Below, one piece after another: positions 34,399-44,281 of a stretch of 51,852 bases of DNA; the first letter of the stretch is position 1; every line of letters starts with the position of its first letter. The stretch is taken from contig CAYXFZ010000004.1 in NCBI GenBank assembly GCA_964464385.1, forward strand, positions 1 through 51,852, written 5' to 3'. The position numbers and the translations under genes are program-made. Source of the stretch: CAYXFZ01 sp964464385 (GTDB lineage: Bacteria; Planctomycetota; UBA1135). The notes beneath the pieces were generated by a model. That model was given only the letters and a program-made list of their open reading frames with translations, searched no databases and was not told where the DNA came from.

Positions 34399-35730
34399 CT
34401 AAGGGGAAGGGTTCTTTTTCCGCAACAGCGCCGCGCGCAAAATCGAGAAGTCTTGCCGACGCGGCAAAAGCAAATTGCGGAGTGGGCGGGCGGCGACCAA
34501 GGACCAGCCCCAGGCCAAGACTAGGCCGTAAACGGAATAACAAATCAGGGAACTGAGGGCCGCGCCCACCATGCCAAAGGCGGGAATCAAAAACCAGTTC
34601 ATGCCTAGATTCAGCGCCAAGGCCAGGACTGCGGCACGCACGGACCACTCCGGACGACCGCGGCCGATGAGATCAGCGTTGCAAATCTGGCCAATGTTTC
34701 CAACCACGAGTCCGGGCAGGAAGAGGACGAAGGGCAGGACCGCGCCGACATAACCAGTTCCGTAAAAGAAGGGCACGGCAGGCCAGGCCACCAGGGCAAC
34801 AACGAGGGAAATCGGGAGGGAGATCAATACCCAGCAGCGGGTCGCTAGAGGCGTGATGTCTGCAGTTTCTTCTGCCGACCGGCTCATGAGTCGCGGAACC
34901 ATGGCTCGTTCCACGGCATAGCCCAGCAATTGAAACATCAGGGCCAAGGAGGAAGCCACGGCATAGATACCTACCTCAGCCACGGGCCGGAACCATCGCA
35001 TGAGGGCAATATCCACTCGAAACAGCAGGAAAAGAGCAAGGGCGGCGGGCCATACCTGCAAGCCAAAACGAAAGGCTCCCTTTGCCAGACCCGAACTGCA
35101 GCGCCGCGGACCCCGCCAAACTCGAGCCAATGCGTAGAACAAAAGGAGATTGCCCAGGGCAAAGGAGGCCAGCCGGGCAGAAATGGCGCTGGCAACAGTT
35201 TCCCCGGAAAAGGAGAAAAGGAGGGGCAAAAAAACGACAAAAGAGGCCGCTTGGATGGCTTTGGCCAAATTTGCTTGCAATATTTTCCCCATTCCAATCA
35301 AAACGCAGAAAAGGAAGCTATCCAAAACCAAGAGGGGAAGCATGCAAAGGGCCAAACTCAGGCCCAGAGGTAAGTTTTTTGCGGATTCATGCACTCCGCC
35401 TCCCCTTCCTCGCACAAAATCCAAAATTTCTGGAAAAAACAAAAAGAGCGCTCCCGCGCCCACACAACCCACCAAAAGGGCGAAAACCATGGCATTGAGG
35501 CCCACTCGGGCCGATGATTCGGGCTCTCGGGCCACCAAACGGGTGGAAGCAGTGCCGAAACCCAACTGAACCACCATGCGTGCAACTTCAGGAACGAAAA
35601 CCAACAACGCAAAAACACCCCGTCCTTCGGGCAATAACGCCCGAGCTATGAGGATTCCCGCCAGGAATTGGCATGCGGCCGAAGCCCCTTGGAAGACAAC
35701 GGAACCACCTGTGTCACGAAGAACGCTCAT
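34399..35730 (-). CDS. Wzx-type lipid-linked oligosaccharide flippase
   Basis: This 443-residue protein has about 12-14 hydrophobic helices and the features of the MOP-superfamily polysaccharide flippases: an N-terminal FQGASAACQFLAGILIARAL with PEGRGVFALLVF, FGTASTRLVA in the second helix pair, VDIALMRWFRPVAEVGIYAV in the middle, and FFYGTGYVGAVLPFVLFLPGL. It should move lipid-linked repeat units across the inner membrane. Strand is opposite to the rest of the export genes; it is convergent with the GT4 gene (26-base gap) and divergent from the Wza gene (145-base gap 35731-35875, where I see no clear promoter). Confidence 0.85.
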   Translation of the reverse strand: MSVLRDTGGSVVFQGASAACQFLAGILIARALLPEGRGVFALLVFVPEVARMVVQLGFGTASTRLVAREPESSARVGLNAMVFALLVGCVGAGALFLFFPEILDFVRGRGGGVHESAKNLPLGLSLALCMLPLLVLDSFLFCVLIGMGKILQANLAKAIQAASFVVFLPLLFSFSGETVASAISARLASFALGNLLLFYALARVWRGPRRCSSGLAKGAFRFGLQVWPAALALFLLFRVDIALMRWFRPVAEVGIYAVASSLALMFQLLGYAVERAMVPRLMSRSAEETADITPLATRCWVLISLPISLVVALVAWPAVPFFYGTGYVGAVLPFVLFLPGLVVGNIGQICNADLIGRGRPEWSVRAAVLALALNLGMNWFLIPAFGMVGAALSSLICYSVYGLVLAWGWSLVAARPLRNLLLPRRQDFSILRAALLRKKNPSP

Positions 35731-35875
35731 GCCCGAGGGGCGAAATGGCCGAAAGAGGTTGGCTCCGACGCCCGTAGCGTCAATCTAGCGCCTTCGACCA
35801 CTCCCTCCCAAACCAAGCCATCGGAACACAAGTGCAATTCTGGACTAAACTTGGGTTCACCCCCAGGGCAGCACC

Positions 35876-36880
35876 GTGAGACTCTTCACCTTCCTCGCCG
35901 CCGCTTCGCTAACCTCGCTTGCCGCGAGTTGCGGCTCGCCTCTTGCACTCGGAGTTCCTGTGGCAATGGGGTCCATTCCCGCCCCGACTCGGGTAACCAC
36001 GGAATACCGGGTTTCCCGAAGCGATGTTCTACTGCTGGAGTTTTCGCGAGAATGGCCCGAGATCGAGGTCTACAAGTTGGGCATAGGGGACAAGATCCAA
36101 ATTCTCATCCAGGAGGCGCCGCTTGAGGCAGACCTGGATCTTGAACTTGTTGTCGCTCCCGATGGCAGCATCACATACCCCAAGCTCGGCACCATCAAAG
36201 TTGCTGGACGAACTCCTGCGGATTTGAAGCAAGAAATGCAAGCTGCCTTTGTGGAAATTTTTCCGGGCGCCACCCTGGACGTCATTCTCCTACAAGCAGA
36301 CGCACGGACGGATCAGTTTGTTTCTCTTCTTCTGCAAAATCCTTCCGGCTCAACCCGAGAATTGACCGTCAGTCTTTCGGGCCAAATTTCTGTTCCCGGC
36401 GTGGGTCAGGTGGAAGTTCTTGGGCGCACCTTGGCGGAAGCAGAAGAGGACATTAATGCGCTTCTACACAAGAAAATCCCGACCCTTTCCGTCTCCTTGA
36501 ATTCCATCTCCATCCCCAGCCTCAACTTTACCGTGGTCGGGGAGGTCATCAAGCCAGGCACCTTCCCCATTCTGGGCAACATCACTTTGGTGGAAGCCCT
36601 GGCCACCGCCGGCTGGGCCTCAGAATACGCTGACTTTCAACACATCGTCGTCATCAGTCGCGCCGGCGACCGTTTGCAGGATGGGCTGGTGGACTGGCGC
36701 GTTTACGACGTGGAGACTTTCTTAGAACACGGCCACAGTCTTGCAGGAATCCAACTTCGCCCCCGTGATGTTGTCCTCGTGCCGCACACGGGCATTCGGG
36801 ATGTGAACCGCTTTGTGGCCCAGTACATCCAACGAAACATGCCTGTTAATCTCGGCGCTGGCTTCCGCATCAATCCCTAA
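35876..36880 (+). CDS. Wza-type polysaccharide export protein
   Basis: This 334-residue protein has a signal sequence ending LAASC at Cys19, a weak lipobox because the -3 residue is Ala. It is followed by a polysaccharide-export domain (YKLGIGDKIQILIQEAPL, PDGSITYPKLGTIKVAG) and one or two SLBB-like units (FTVVGEVIKPGTFPI, EALATAGW). The protein should form the outer-membrane channel. The C-terminal amphipathic helix of classical Wza is not obvious; the last residues are NLGAGFRINP. GTG start at 35876. It heads the plus-strand export operon, followed by the Wzc-like gene after 12 bases. Confidence 0.85.
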   Translation: MRLFTFLAAASLTSLAASCGSPLALGVPVAMGSIPAPTRVTTEYRVSRSDVLLLEFSREWPEIEVYKLGIGDKIQILIQEAPLEADLDLELVVAPDGSITYPKLGTIKVAGRTPADLKQEMQAAFVEIFPGATLDVILLQADARTDQFVSLLLQNPSGSTRELTVSLSGQISVPGVGQVEVLGRTLAEAEEDINALLHKKIPTLSVSLNSISIPSLNFTVVGEVIKPGTFPILGNITLVEALATAGWASEYADFQHIVVISRAGDRLQDGLVDWRVYDVETFLEHGHSLAGIQLRPRDVVLVPHTGIRDVNRFVAQYIQRNMPVNLGAGFRINP

Positions 36881-36892
36881 GGCAAGCCTTTC

Positions 36893-39052
36893 ATGGATAC
36901 CCCCGCCCCGAATACCCGCAGCACGGACACCCCGCGGCGAATCCTTCGCGCCATCTTTGAATGGCGGTGGTCGGCGATCGGATTTTTTATCACGTTTTTC
37001 ACGTTTTTGATGTTCATCGCGTATTTTTGGCCTCCCTCTTACACGGCGAAGGCCTCCGTGTTGGTCAAGGCCGGGCGAGAAAATGCTCCTGAGGGCACGA
37101 CTCAGTCCACCGAGGGCCTCCGGCTTTCCTCAACTGCCGAGGATGTGATTTCAGAAATCAACGTCATGTTGGCGCGACCCGTGCTGGACAACGTGGCCAC
37201 CCGGCTTGAGGAGCAGCAGAAAGAAAAGAAAAAGAAGAAAGGATTTGGCAAAGTTATGGAAGGGTTTCGTGATTGGTGCGTAAGCATCGGGCTACAACCC
37301 TCGGTTGAAGATCACGAGCGGCTGATTGGCAAGCTGTCCAATAAGATCAAAGTCGAGCTCGAACCCGCGACCAATGTTCTTCTTCTTGCCTATGAGGACA
37401 AGAGTCCAGCCACAGCCCAAAAGACGCTCCAGTATCTTCTGGAAGATTATCTGGATTTCCACATCAAGATCCACGCAAATGGCCGGTGGAATGCAGCTAC
37501 GGAATCCTACGATCTCACTGCAGCCAAGTTTTTCAACCGGGAAGCGGAACAATATCTGGATAAACTCCAGATCCAGCAGGAGATGCTAACCAAGTTTCGA
37601 CAAACCAACTTGGGTGGTGAATTTGAAAAGAAACGCGATCTCCTCGTGCAGGAGCTAGTCACCACGGAACAAGCACTGGTGACCCTCAAGGCCTCCTCAC
37701 CGGAAGAGATCGTTATTGGGGCGATTGCTGAAACTCCAGAAATCTCCTACAACCATCAGCGGCTCCTGGATCTGAATATCGAATTGCTGGAAATGGAACA
37801 ACAGCTGAGGGGCTTGGACGTTCCAACGCAGGGGCAAGAGCAGTTTGCCTCTGGCAATTTGTCGGACTCCCCGGAGATCTCCTTTTATAACCAGCGGCTT
37901 TTGGACTTGAGCCTTCAACTTGCCGAAAAGGTAGGTCAATACAGCGACCCGGACTCCTCCGTGGAAGTGCGCAATCTCCGCAACCAAATCGCGGCCACGA
38001 GAAGCGCTCTGGTAGAGCAAATTGGACTCAAGAGAGCCTACTTGGAGCGACGTCGCCAAGCCCTCTTGTTCTCCGTCGAAACCGTGAAAACGGACCAGAG
38101 AAAACTCCTGGAACAAAAACAAAACTACTTGGAGCGCCAAGTTGGTTCCCTGAAATCCTCCGTTCGGGAGGTAGAGCAAAATCAGGCAGAGTTGGAAAAA
38201 ATCCTCCGCGAGCGGGATCGTCTTGAAGCCGCATACCTCAAGTACAAGGACAAGGCTGACGAAGAGCGCATCAGCGAAGCTTTGGACGCCGCGAGCCTGA
38301 CCAACGTCAAGGTTTTGGAGTGGCCATCCCTGCCTCCAAAACCTTCCTTCCCCAACCGATTCATGATGGCCCTACTGGCCATTTTTCTAGGCATCCCCGC
38401 CTCCATTGCGGTCGCCCTCCTGCGCGCCTACTTCCACGGCCGGGTTGCCACGGTGCAAGATGTGGAAGAAATCCTTGGCGTCCCGGTCCTGGCCTCCGTC
38501 CCTGCCATGAATGCCCGCGAACACGCCAAGGCCTTCCTCAATGGCATGCCCGATTCGGTCATGAATGCTGCACGACTTTCCCTTGCCTCCGCGCGAGCGC
38601 GAGGACACAAAGTAATCCATGTTGCTTCATCCACGTCACTAGAGGGAGCGGGCACCCTTGCTGCAGCCATGTGTTTGCGGGCCTCGGAAGAAGGAATCCA
38701 CGTCGCCTTTGCCACCCCCTCCGGCTTCCCTGAGGAACTCTCCGAAATCGAAGGCGTTGACATTCTGCAATTGAAAGATCGGACTCCGGAAGATCAGGAA
38801 AAAGACCTCAACTTGGCCCGAGAATCCTATGACCTCATTGTCCTCTCTGGCACTCCATTGGCAGCAACCGATGGTGGTTTGATGTCTTCTCTTGCGGACT
38901 CCTCCGTCTTTGTCGTGAGCGGAACTGGAGTTCACTTTGAAATTGCCCGACGCGGTGTGGCCATGCTTCGACGCTACAGTTCCGAAGTCCTGGGTGCCGT
39001 TTTGACCCGGCGGCGGAACCCCGTTCCCAGCTTTTTCTACAAGCGCATCTGA
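36893..39052 (+). CDS. Wzc-like chain-length protein with degenerate kinase domain
   Basis: This 719-residue inner-membrane protein has a Wzz domain: a helix near residue 30-50 (FFITFFTFLMFIAYFW), then a long periplasmic coiled coil (residues about 100-470, rich in Lys/Glu/Gln, with EEQQKEKKKKKG), then a second helix (MMALLAIFLGIPASIAVALL). The C-terminal tyrosine-kinase domain is dead by sequence. The Walker A EGKST appears as EGAGT (near residue 586), Walker A' loses its Asp (VAFATPSGF) and Walker B YDLxxxDTPP reads YDLIVLSGTPL. The C-terminal Tyr cluster is reduced to one Tyr. It therefore probably controls chain length or bridges the export channel without phosphorylation. Confidence 0.85.
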   Translation: MDTPAPNTRSTDTPRRILRAIFEWRWSAIGFFITFFTFLMFIAYFWPPSYTAKASVLVKAGRENAPEGTTQSTEGLRLSSTAEDVISEINVMLARPVLDNVATRLEEQQKEKKKKKGFGKVMEGFRDWCVSIGLQPSVEDHERLIGKLSNKIKVELEPATNVLLLAYEDKSPATAQKTLQYLLEDYLDFHIKIHANGRWNAATESYDLTAAKFFNREAEQYLDKLQIQQEMLTKFRQTNLGGEFEKKRDLLVQELVTTEQALVTLKASSPEEIVIGAIAETPEISYNHQRLLDLNIELLEMEQQLRGLDVPTQGQEQFASGNLSDSPEISFYNQRLLDLSLQLAEKVGQYSDPDSSVEVRNLRNQIAATRSALVEQIGLKRAYLERRRQALLFSVETVKTDQRKLLEQKQNYLERQVGSLKSSVREVEQNQAELEKILRERDRLEAAYLKYKDKADEERISEALDAASLTNVKVLEWPSLPPKPSFPNRFMMALLAIFLGIPASIAVALLRAYFHGRVATVQDVEEILGVPVLASVPAMNAREHAKAFLNGMPDSVMNAARLSLASARARGHKVIHVASSTSLEGAGTLAAAMCLRASEEGIHVAFATPSGFPEELSEIEGVDILQLKDRTPEDQEKDLNLARESYDLIVLSGTPLAATDGGLMSSLADSSVFVVSGTGVHFEIARRGVAMLRRYSSEVLGAVLTRRRNPVPSFFYKRI

Positions 39053-39064
39053 TCGAGGCAAGGG

Positions 39065-40579
39065 ATGGCACCCCGCCAAAACCTCGACCTGGACGGAATG
39101 GCCGGAGGTAATCTTCGGCCTAGCTGGATTCCAACCACTCTGACCTTCCTCGGGGCCATGCTTGCAGCCGTTGGCGCCGCCCTGACCCACTACGGGGGGG
39201 CGCGCTGGCAGGCCGTAATCATGGCGGCTCTCCTCATCGGGGTTTCGCTGATTGCTTGGGTTTATATCCGACGACAGTTTATTGAACTGGTCACTTTTGT
39301 CCTGACGTTTACTATGCCCATTGCACTGAACATTGAGTTGTTCGTGATCACAGGAGAACCCAGTCCATCGGGAGCGCCCAGCAACGTGACCCTTTGGGAC
39401 AAGGATTTTTTGATGTTGATCTTGGGTGCCAATTGGTTGGTGGACCTTGTATTGCGGCGAGAAAAACCGACGGCATCATTGGGAGCTGCGGGTTGGTGGA
39501 TGGCCTTCCTCACCTTTTGGATTCTTTCTTTCCCCATCAACAGCGTTTGCCCAACGCGCTCGTTCGTTGCCTGGCTGGAATGGACTCGCTTGGTTTTGAT
39601 CTTCGTTTACCTCGCCAAGAAGGTGGACAGTAGGCGCATGCTGATGTGGATCGTCCAAGGCATCATGGTCCAAATCTGGGTAGAGAGCATGGTTGCCCTG
39701 GCCCAGTTTGCAACGGGTGGGAAATTGGGACTCAAATTTTTGGGAGAGGTTCGAGTCAAGGAAATGGAAATGCCAGGTGGCGCCCTGATTCGGACGGGCG
39801 GGCTGATGGGCCATCCCAATGCCCTGGCTTTATGGCTCTGCATGATTACCCCACTGCCACTTGCCTTGGCCCTCAATCCCAAGGAAATACTCAGGATGCG
39901 GCTCTGGTATGCCGCGACCTACGTCATGGCCCAAGGAGTTTTGATCATGACTTTTTCTCGGGCCGGTTGGGTTTGTGGTGTCATCGACCTCTTTCTGGTC
40001 TTCCACATTGCGCAAAAGCGATTCGGCAAACCAGCCGTGATTTCTCTTTGGTTCCCCGCCATGGGGTTTGTCCTCTTTGCCGCCATCTTATGGATGGTCT
40101 CTCCGGAAATTCGACATCGAGTTGGCGGCCCCGACACCGGCTCCACTTTTGCTCGGATCCCGCAAATGATGACGGCCCTCAACATCATTGCCCATTTGCC
40201 GTTCGTCGGCACGGGAATTGGCTCCTACGCCCCCTACATCCTCCCCTATGCGGACTTTGACGGACGCTACCTCTCCGCCCTTTTCTACCGGGTTCACAAT
40301 GGATTTCTCCTCTTCACGGCCGAGGGAGGAATCCCGGCCGGCTTGGGATATCTCGCGTTTTGGTTTGCCGTAATCCGGAAAGGTTGGGGGATTTGGCGGG
40401 TCAAGGATGACCACTTGGCTCTCATTGGCTTGGCGGTCATGGTTGGACTTCTGTCTTGGTGGCTGAAGAGCATGTACAACATCCACCATCCCGTCATGGA
40501 AAGGACCATTTTCCTGCAATGGGCCCTCGTGTTCATCGTCTGGAATGTCCACCACAAGGAGAAGAAAAAGCAGGAATGA
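39065..40579 (+). CDS. Wzy/WaaL-type O-antigen polymerase or ligase
   Basis: This 504-residue inner-membrane protein has about 11-12 hydrophobic helices and the O-antigen ligase/polymerase pattern: TGGLMGHPNALALWLCM, the motif MTFSRAGWVCG, and a periplasmic loop with VGTGIGSYAPYI and YRVHNGFLLFTAEGGIPAGLG, in which the His is typical. It either polymerises repeat units (Wzy) or joins the finished chain to a lipid or protein (WaaL-like); sequence cannot decide. GAGG precedes the ATG. It follows the Wzc-like gene after 12 bases and overlaps the next gene (ATGA). Confidence 0.87.
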   Translation: MAPRQNLDLDGMAGGNLRPSWIPTTLTFLGAMLAAVGAALTHYGGARWQAVIMAALLIGVSLIAWVYIRRQFIELVTFVLTFTMPIALNIELFVITGEPSPSGAPSNVTLWDKDFLMLILGANWLVDLVLRREKPTASLGAAGWWMAFLTFWILSFPINSVCPTRSFVAWLEWTRLVLIFVYLAKKVDSRRMLMWIVQGIMVQIWVESMVALAQFATGGKLGLKFLGEVRVKEMEMPGGALIRTGGLMGHPNALALWLCMITPLPLALALNPKEILRMRLWYAATYVMAQGVLIMTFSRAGWVCGVIDLFLVFHIAQKRFGKPAVISLWFPAMGFVLFAAILWMVSPEIRHRVGGPDTGSTFARIPQMMTALNIIAHLPFVGTGIGSYAPYILPYADFDGRYLSALFYRVHNGFLLFTAEGGIPAGLGYLAFWFAVIRKGWGIWRVKDDHLALIGLAVMVGLLSWWLKSMYNIHHPVMERTIFLQWALVFIVWNVHHKEKKKQE

Positions 40580-41235
40580 GCAACAAGAATCCAGTCGCTA
40601 GGATCGTGGCTCGCTTTCGCAAAGGTGGCATCCGTGGAATTCTGGAAGTGCTTAAGTGGAAGCTCTTCCGCTGGAAAAACATGGTCGTGACCATTCGCGA
40701 TGTTGGCGCTCCCTTAGCCGAGGTTCCTCGCCACCGCAGCCATTCGGTGGTTTTTCGCTTGGCCACCCTGCATGATCTGGACGCCATGTCGTTCAACTTT
40801 CCGGAAAAACGAACTTGGTACAAACAACGCTTGGAAACTCCGGGGTATTGGTGCGACCTAGGCCTGGAAGGGGATGTGGTGGTGGCCCACAATTGGTTTT
40901 GCACCGTCCCCCACTTAGACCCTGAAATGGACTGTTGGGTTCGCCCCAAGGAAGGCCAAGCGTATTGGTTTGAGGGCTGGTGCCTGCCTGAATGGCGCAA
41001 TCGTGGCGTGAGCAATCGTGGCGTAAAACACTGCTTCGAGGACTTGTTTCCGGAAATGGGAATCCGAGAAGTCATGACCTTACTGGAAGAAGACAATCAA
41101 TCCACGCGACGCTTGCACGCCCGCTATGACTTCCGCGATGTCGGCCGTCAAGTACATTTGCGACTGGGCCCCTTCCGCTTCAACTCGCCCGTTCTCTCCC
41201 TGCGCAAATCCAAAGATTCGCGTTCGCAATCATGA
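40576..41235 (+). CDS. GNAT-like acetyltransferase of polysaccharide locus
   Basis: This 219-residue protein shows the GNAT pattern: a strand with VVFRLATLHDLDAM, a central hydrophobic strand with VVVAHNWFCTVP, the CoA-binding segment GWCLPEWRNRGVSNRGV and TLLEEDNQSTRRLHARYDF, where relatives have N-x-x-S. The substrate is likely a sugar amine or amino acid of the polysaccharide by context. It overlaps the polymerase stop by four bases and its own stop overlaps the following gene, so four to five genes are coupled. The first 45 residues are basic and possibly membrane-associated. Confidence 0.7.
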   Translation: MSNKNPVARIVARFRKGGIRGILEVLKWKLFRWKNMVVTIRDVGAPLAEVPRHRSHSVVFRLATLHDLDAMSFNFPEKRTWYKQRLETPGYWCDLGLEGDVVVAHNWFCTVPHLDPEMDCWVRPKEGQAYWFEGWCLPEWRNRGVSNRGVKHCFEDLFPEMGIREVMTLLEEDNQSTRRLHARYDFRDVGRQVHLRLGPFRFNSPVLSLRKSKDSRSQS

Positions 41236-43112
41236 CCATTCTGACTCGGTTCCTGGCTCCCGGAATTCTGGCCGGGTGGTGCCTAGGCGCCCTGGAATCC
41301 TTTTTGGTGGCAGCAAGTACTGGGCTCACCTTCGACCAGCCATTGCGCGACACTTTGGAAGTATCCCTCCAGTCCGGCGCTCTGGGAGGGTTGCTGAGTT
41401 TGCTTTTTTTCTGTTTTCCGCGCCCGCTCCGCCCGACCGCCCCATTGCATTGCTTTGCTTGGGTGTCCGGCTTGCTTCTATTTACGGTTGGCAGTGGTTG
41501 GATCCACATCCGTCTCTTCGTTGGAATTTCGCCTTGGCAATGGGTTCCTCTGGCGAGTAATCTGCTGGCGGGTTTCCTGTGTTTTCTACTGGCCCGCTGG
41601 ATCTCCCGCAAAGATGAATTTCTTCGGGCAGCTTTATTGATTGCCTTTGTAGGCCATTTGGGTGCATGGATCTCTTCCGGCCGCGATGCTGAGGTTTCGC
41701 AAGTCGCCGCTCATTCTGCCGTCGCCAACGCACCCAATGTTCTAGTTCTCTTGGTGGACACCTTGCGCGCGGACCATCTCTCCTGCTACGGCTATGAACA
41801 AAAGACCTCGCCACGGCTGGATGCTTTTGCCGACCAAAGTATTCGCTTTAACCAAGCGTATGCCCAAGCCACCTGGACGCGCCCATCGGTTGCCTCCTTG
41901 ATGACTTCGCTCTATCCGGCCAGTCACAGAACCAACAAACTCGAGGTTCGCATCCCAGAATCCTTGACCACCATGGCCGAAATGTTTGCTGCAGGTGGTT
42001 ATGAGACAGCTGGGTTTTCGGCCAACCGTAATGTTTCTCGGATCTTTGGCTTCGCTCAGGGCTTTCACTCATTCTGGAGCCGTGGGTCGGAAGAACGGAA
42101 TACCATGCTTCGTTTCACAGTGATGGACAAGGTTCGAGACCTTTTCGCCAAACGAACCGGGCAGGGCCGAAAAAAATCCGCTACGCCGGAAACTCGAGCC
42201 GACATCTTAAATCAGGAAGTGCTGCGCTGGGCTGATGCGCGCAAAGCAGGTGCTCCTTGGTTCGCTTATGTGCAATACATTGACCCGCACGGGCCCTATG
42301 CCCCTCCCCAGGAATTCCTCGACGAACTGGGCGTTCCTCTCGTTGCCAAGGAAGTTCTCCGTAGCATCGGTGATGTCGGCAAGGAGCCGCCGTGGCCCTT
42401 TGGTAGCCGCGACCCCGTGGATCCCGACTTGCTGGCCCAAGTGATCCGTCTCTACGACGCGGAAATTCAATACTGCGATCGCGAAATTGGCCGCCTTCTG
42501 GACGCACTGGAACAAAGAGGGTTGCTTGAAAACACATGGATCGTGATCACTTCCGACCATGGTGAAGAATTTTTCGAGCACCAACAATTTGGGCATGGTC
42601 AATCCGGCTTTGATGAGCTGGCGCGCATTCCACTCTTGGTTTCCGGCCCCGGCCTGAAGCCTGGAATCTCCAATCAGCCCGTGGAACTGGTGGATCTTCT
42701 TCCCACCATGGCCGTCTGGGCGGGCCAATCCATTTCCTTTCCGGTGCATGGTTCCCCCATTCCCTCTTTGCTGGGGGCGGCCGAAACTCCCGGCAAGAGC
42801 GCCTTTTTGCAAAACATCAAAGGACATCGCCTCGACGCCATGATCCAAGATGGCTACAAAATCGTCCGCGTCCTTTACCAAGAGGAAGAGCGGTGGTTGC
42901 TTTACGACCTCGGGAGTGACCCCGGGGAAACGAAAAACCTTGCCGCAACCCAACCCGATCGACTTGCTTCCTTGCAAGCAGCCTTGCGCATGTCGGTCAC
43001 TGTGGCCGCCCAATTGCGAGTGGATCAAATTGATACCGTTGCCATCCAAGGAGATGTCCGCCAGGATTTGTATTCCTTGGGCTATATCGGAGACGAAGAG
43101 GAAGAAGAATGA
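41232..43112 (+). CDS. Membrane-anchored alkaline-phosphatase-superfamily protein, Thr type (1)
   Basis: This 626-residue protein has four to five N-terminal transmembrane helices (residues 1-150), then a sulfatase-fold domain. Metal-binding VDTLRADHLSCYGY, the nucleophile loop TWTRPSVAS, SDHGEEFF and a long phosphate-domain end are present. The formylglycine Cys of true sulfatases (CxPSR) is replaced by Thr216 (TRPSV), as in phosphoethanolamine or phosphoglycerol transferases. A sulfatase role is therefore unlikely; moving a phospho-group onto or off the polysaccharide is inference. It ends YSLGYIGDEEEEE, shared with two paralogs at 45450-49124. It is inside the polysaccharide operon, overlapping both neighbours (ATGA). 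Confidence 0.82.
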   Translation: MTILTRFLAPGILAGWCLGALESFLVAASTGLTFDQPLRDTLEVSLQSGALGGLLSLLFFCFPRPLRPTAPLHCFAWVSGLLLFTVGSGWIHIRLFVGISPWQWVPLASNLLAGFLCFLLARWISRKDEFLRAALLIAFVGHLGAWISSGRDAEVSQVAAHSAVANAPNVLVLLVDTLRADHLSCYGYEQKTSPRLDAFADQSIRFNQAYAQATWTRPSVASLMTSLYPASHRTNKLEVRIPESLTTMAEMFAAGGYETAGFSANRNVSRIFGFAQGFHSFWSRGSEERNTMLRFTVMDKVRDLFAKRTGQGRKKSATPETRADILNQEVLRWADARKAGAPWFAYVQYIDPHGPYAPPQEFLDELGVPLVAKEVLRSIGDVGKEPPWPFGSRDPVDPDLLAQVIRLYDAEIQYCDREIGRLLDALEQRGLLENTWIVITSDHGEEFFEHQQFGHGQSGFDELARIPLLVSGPGLKPGISNQPVELVDLLPTMAVWAGQSISFPVHGSPIPSLLGAAETPGKSAFLQNIKGHRLDAMIQDGYKIVRVLYQEEERWLLYDLGSDPGETKNLAATQPDRLASLQAALRMSVTVAAQLRVDQIDTVAIQGDVRQDLYSLGYIGDEEEEE

Positions 43113-44281
43113 CCTCATCTCGATTGCTCGTCTTCGAAGGCAACTCAGTCTTTTCGGATCATGCGACCTCTTGGAACGATCTTCTCAAACGATCCGACTC
43201 TCCTTCATTTTTTCTTCGCTCCGACTGGTTGGATCTTTGGGCCCGGCATTGGGGCCAAGATCACCGCCTCTTTCTCGTCGTCTGCGAAGAAGATGGGCAA
43301 TGGATCGGCGGGGCTCCGCTTGCCTTGGGCAGGGGCCGCGTCGGCGGCCGCTGGCCGGTGCGCAAATTGGAATTCGCCGGCATGCCCTGGTTCGACCGAA
43401 TGGAAATTCCAGCGATTTCCGCCGCCGCCTGTAAACAGACTTTGCAGGCCATTCTTTATTGGGCCAAGACGGATCTCTGCGCTTGGACCGCCTTCGCCCT
43501 GCAAGAGGTTCCCAACGGATCGGATACCTTGCACGCCTTGCAAACTCTGAGCAAAGAACAAGTGTTTCCTCTGCACTCCGTCCTTGCCTCCGAAGCGCCC
43601 ATGGTAGATCTTCTCTCGGGCGGCAACACCTCCAGCAAATACCGCCGACAACTTCGGCAGTCCATGGAACAACTTCAGGAACTGGGCCAAGTGGATGTGG
43701 ATTTCTGCGTGGTCCCCGCCGCAAGAGTCGAAGAATGGATGATCGAGTGCGCAGAAGTGGAAGCAGCTTCTTGGAAAGGAAAGGATGAGGTTGGGGTATT
43801 TCGCGATTCCTCCCATCGCGCATTCATGGCTGAAATTTGGACTGCACTTGCGCCAGAAAAAGGGGTTGCTCTCTGCACCATTCGCTTGGATGGAAGGCTT
43901 CTGATTTACCACTGGGGATTTCGCCACCTCAATCGCTTTCTTTCCTACAACTTGGCCCAGCGTCCGGAGACGAATGCCTTACGCGGTGGCTCCTTGGCCC
44001 TGAAACATATGGTGCAACATGGGTCGGATCTGGGCTTTACGGCCATAGACGCCTCTCGTGGATCCTTGACCAGCCCCAACATCATCGGTCGCTACCACGG
44101 CCCTGTCCGTTGCCACGCAAACGCCGTTCTTTATGGACCCAACGCCGCTGGCAGTGCCCTGGCAACCCTTCGGGGATCCTGGATTCCAGCTGGTCGCCGC
44201 CTGCTTGGAAAAGCAGCGCGACGCAAACTTCCGCCCTGTGATACTGTTCCCGATTTGCCATGCACCGACGCGTCTGTCTAG
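43109..44281 (+). CDS. CelD/FemAB-like acyltransferase
   Basis: This 390-residue protein resembles CelD/BcsL acetyltransferases and the FemAB-related proteins of exopolysaccharide loci: SPSFFLRSDWLDLWARHWG near the start, then GGAPLALGRG, KYRRQLRQSMEQLQELG, WMIECAEVEAASWKGKD and YHWGFRHLNRFLSYN. Two linked GNAT folds are expected. The function could be N-acylation of an amino sugar or peptide. The start overlaps the previous gene (ATGA) and the stop overlaps the deacetylase gene by 22 bases, so it is in the operon. Confidence 0.78.
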   Translation: MTSSRLLVFEGNSVFSDHATSWNDLLKRSDSPSFFLRSDWLDLWARHWGQDHRLFLVVCEEDGQWIGGAPLALGRGRVGGRWPVRKLEFAGMPWFDRMEIPAISAAACKQTLQAILYWAKTDLCAWTAFALQEVPNGSDTLHALQTLSKEQVFPLHSVLASEAPMVDLLSGGNTSSKYRRQLRQSMEQLQELGQVDVDFCVVPAARVEEWMIECAEVEAASWKGKDEVGVFRDSSHRAFMAEIWTALAPEKGVALCTIRLDGRLLIYHWGFRHLNRFLSYNLAQRPETNALRGGSLALKHMVQHGSDLGFTAIDASRGSLTSPNIIGRYHGPVRCHANAVLYGPNAAGSALATLRGSWIPAGRRLLGKAARRKLPPCDTVPDLPCTDASV

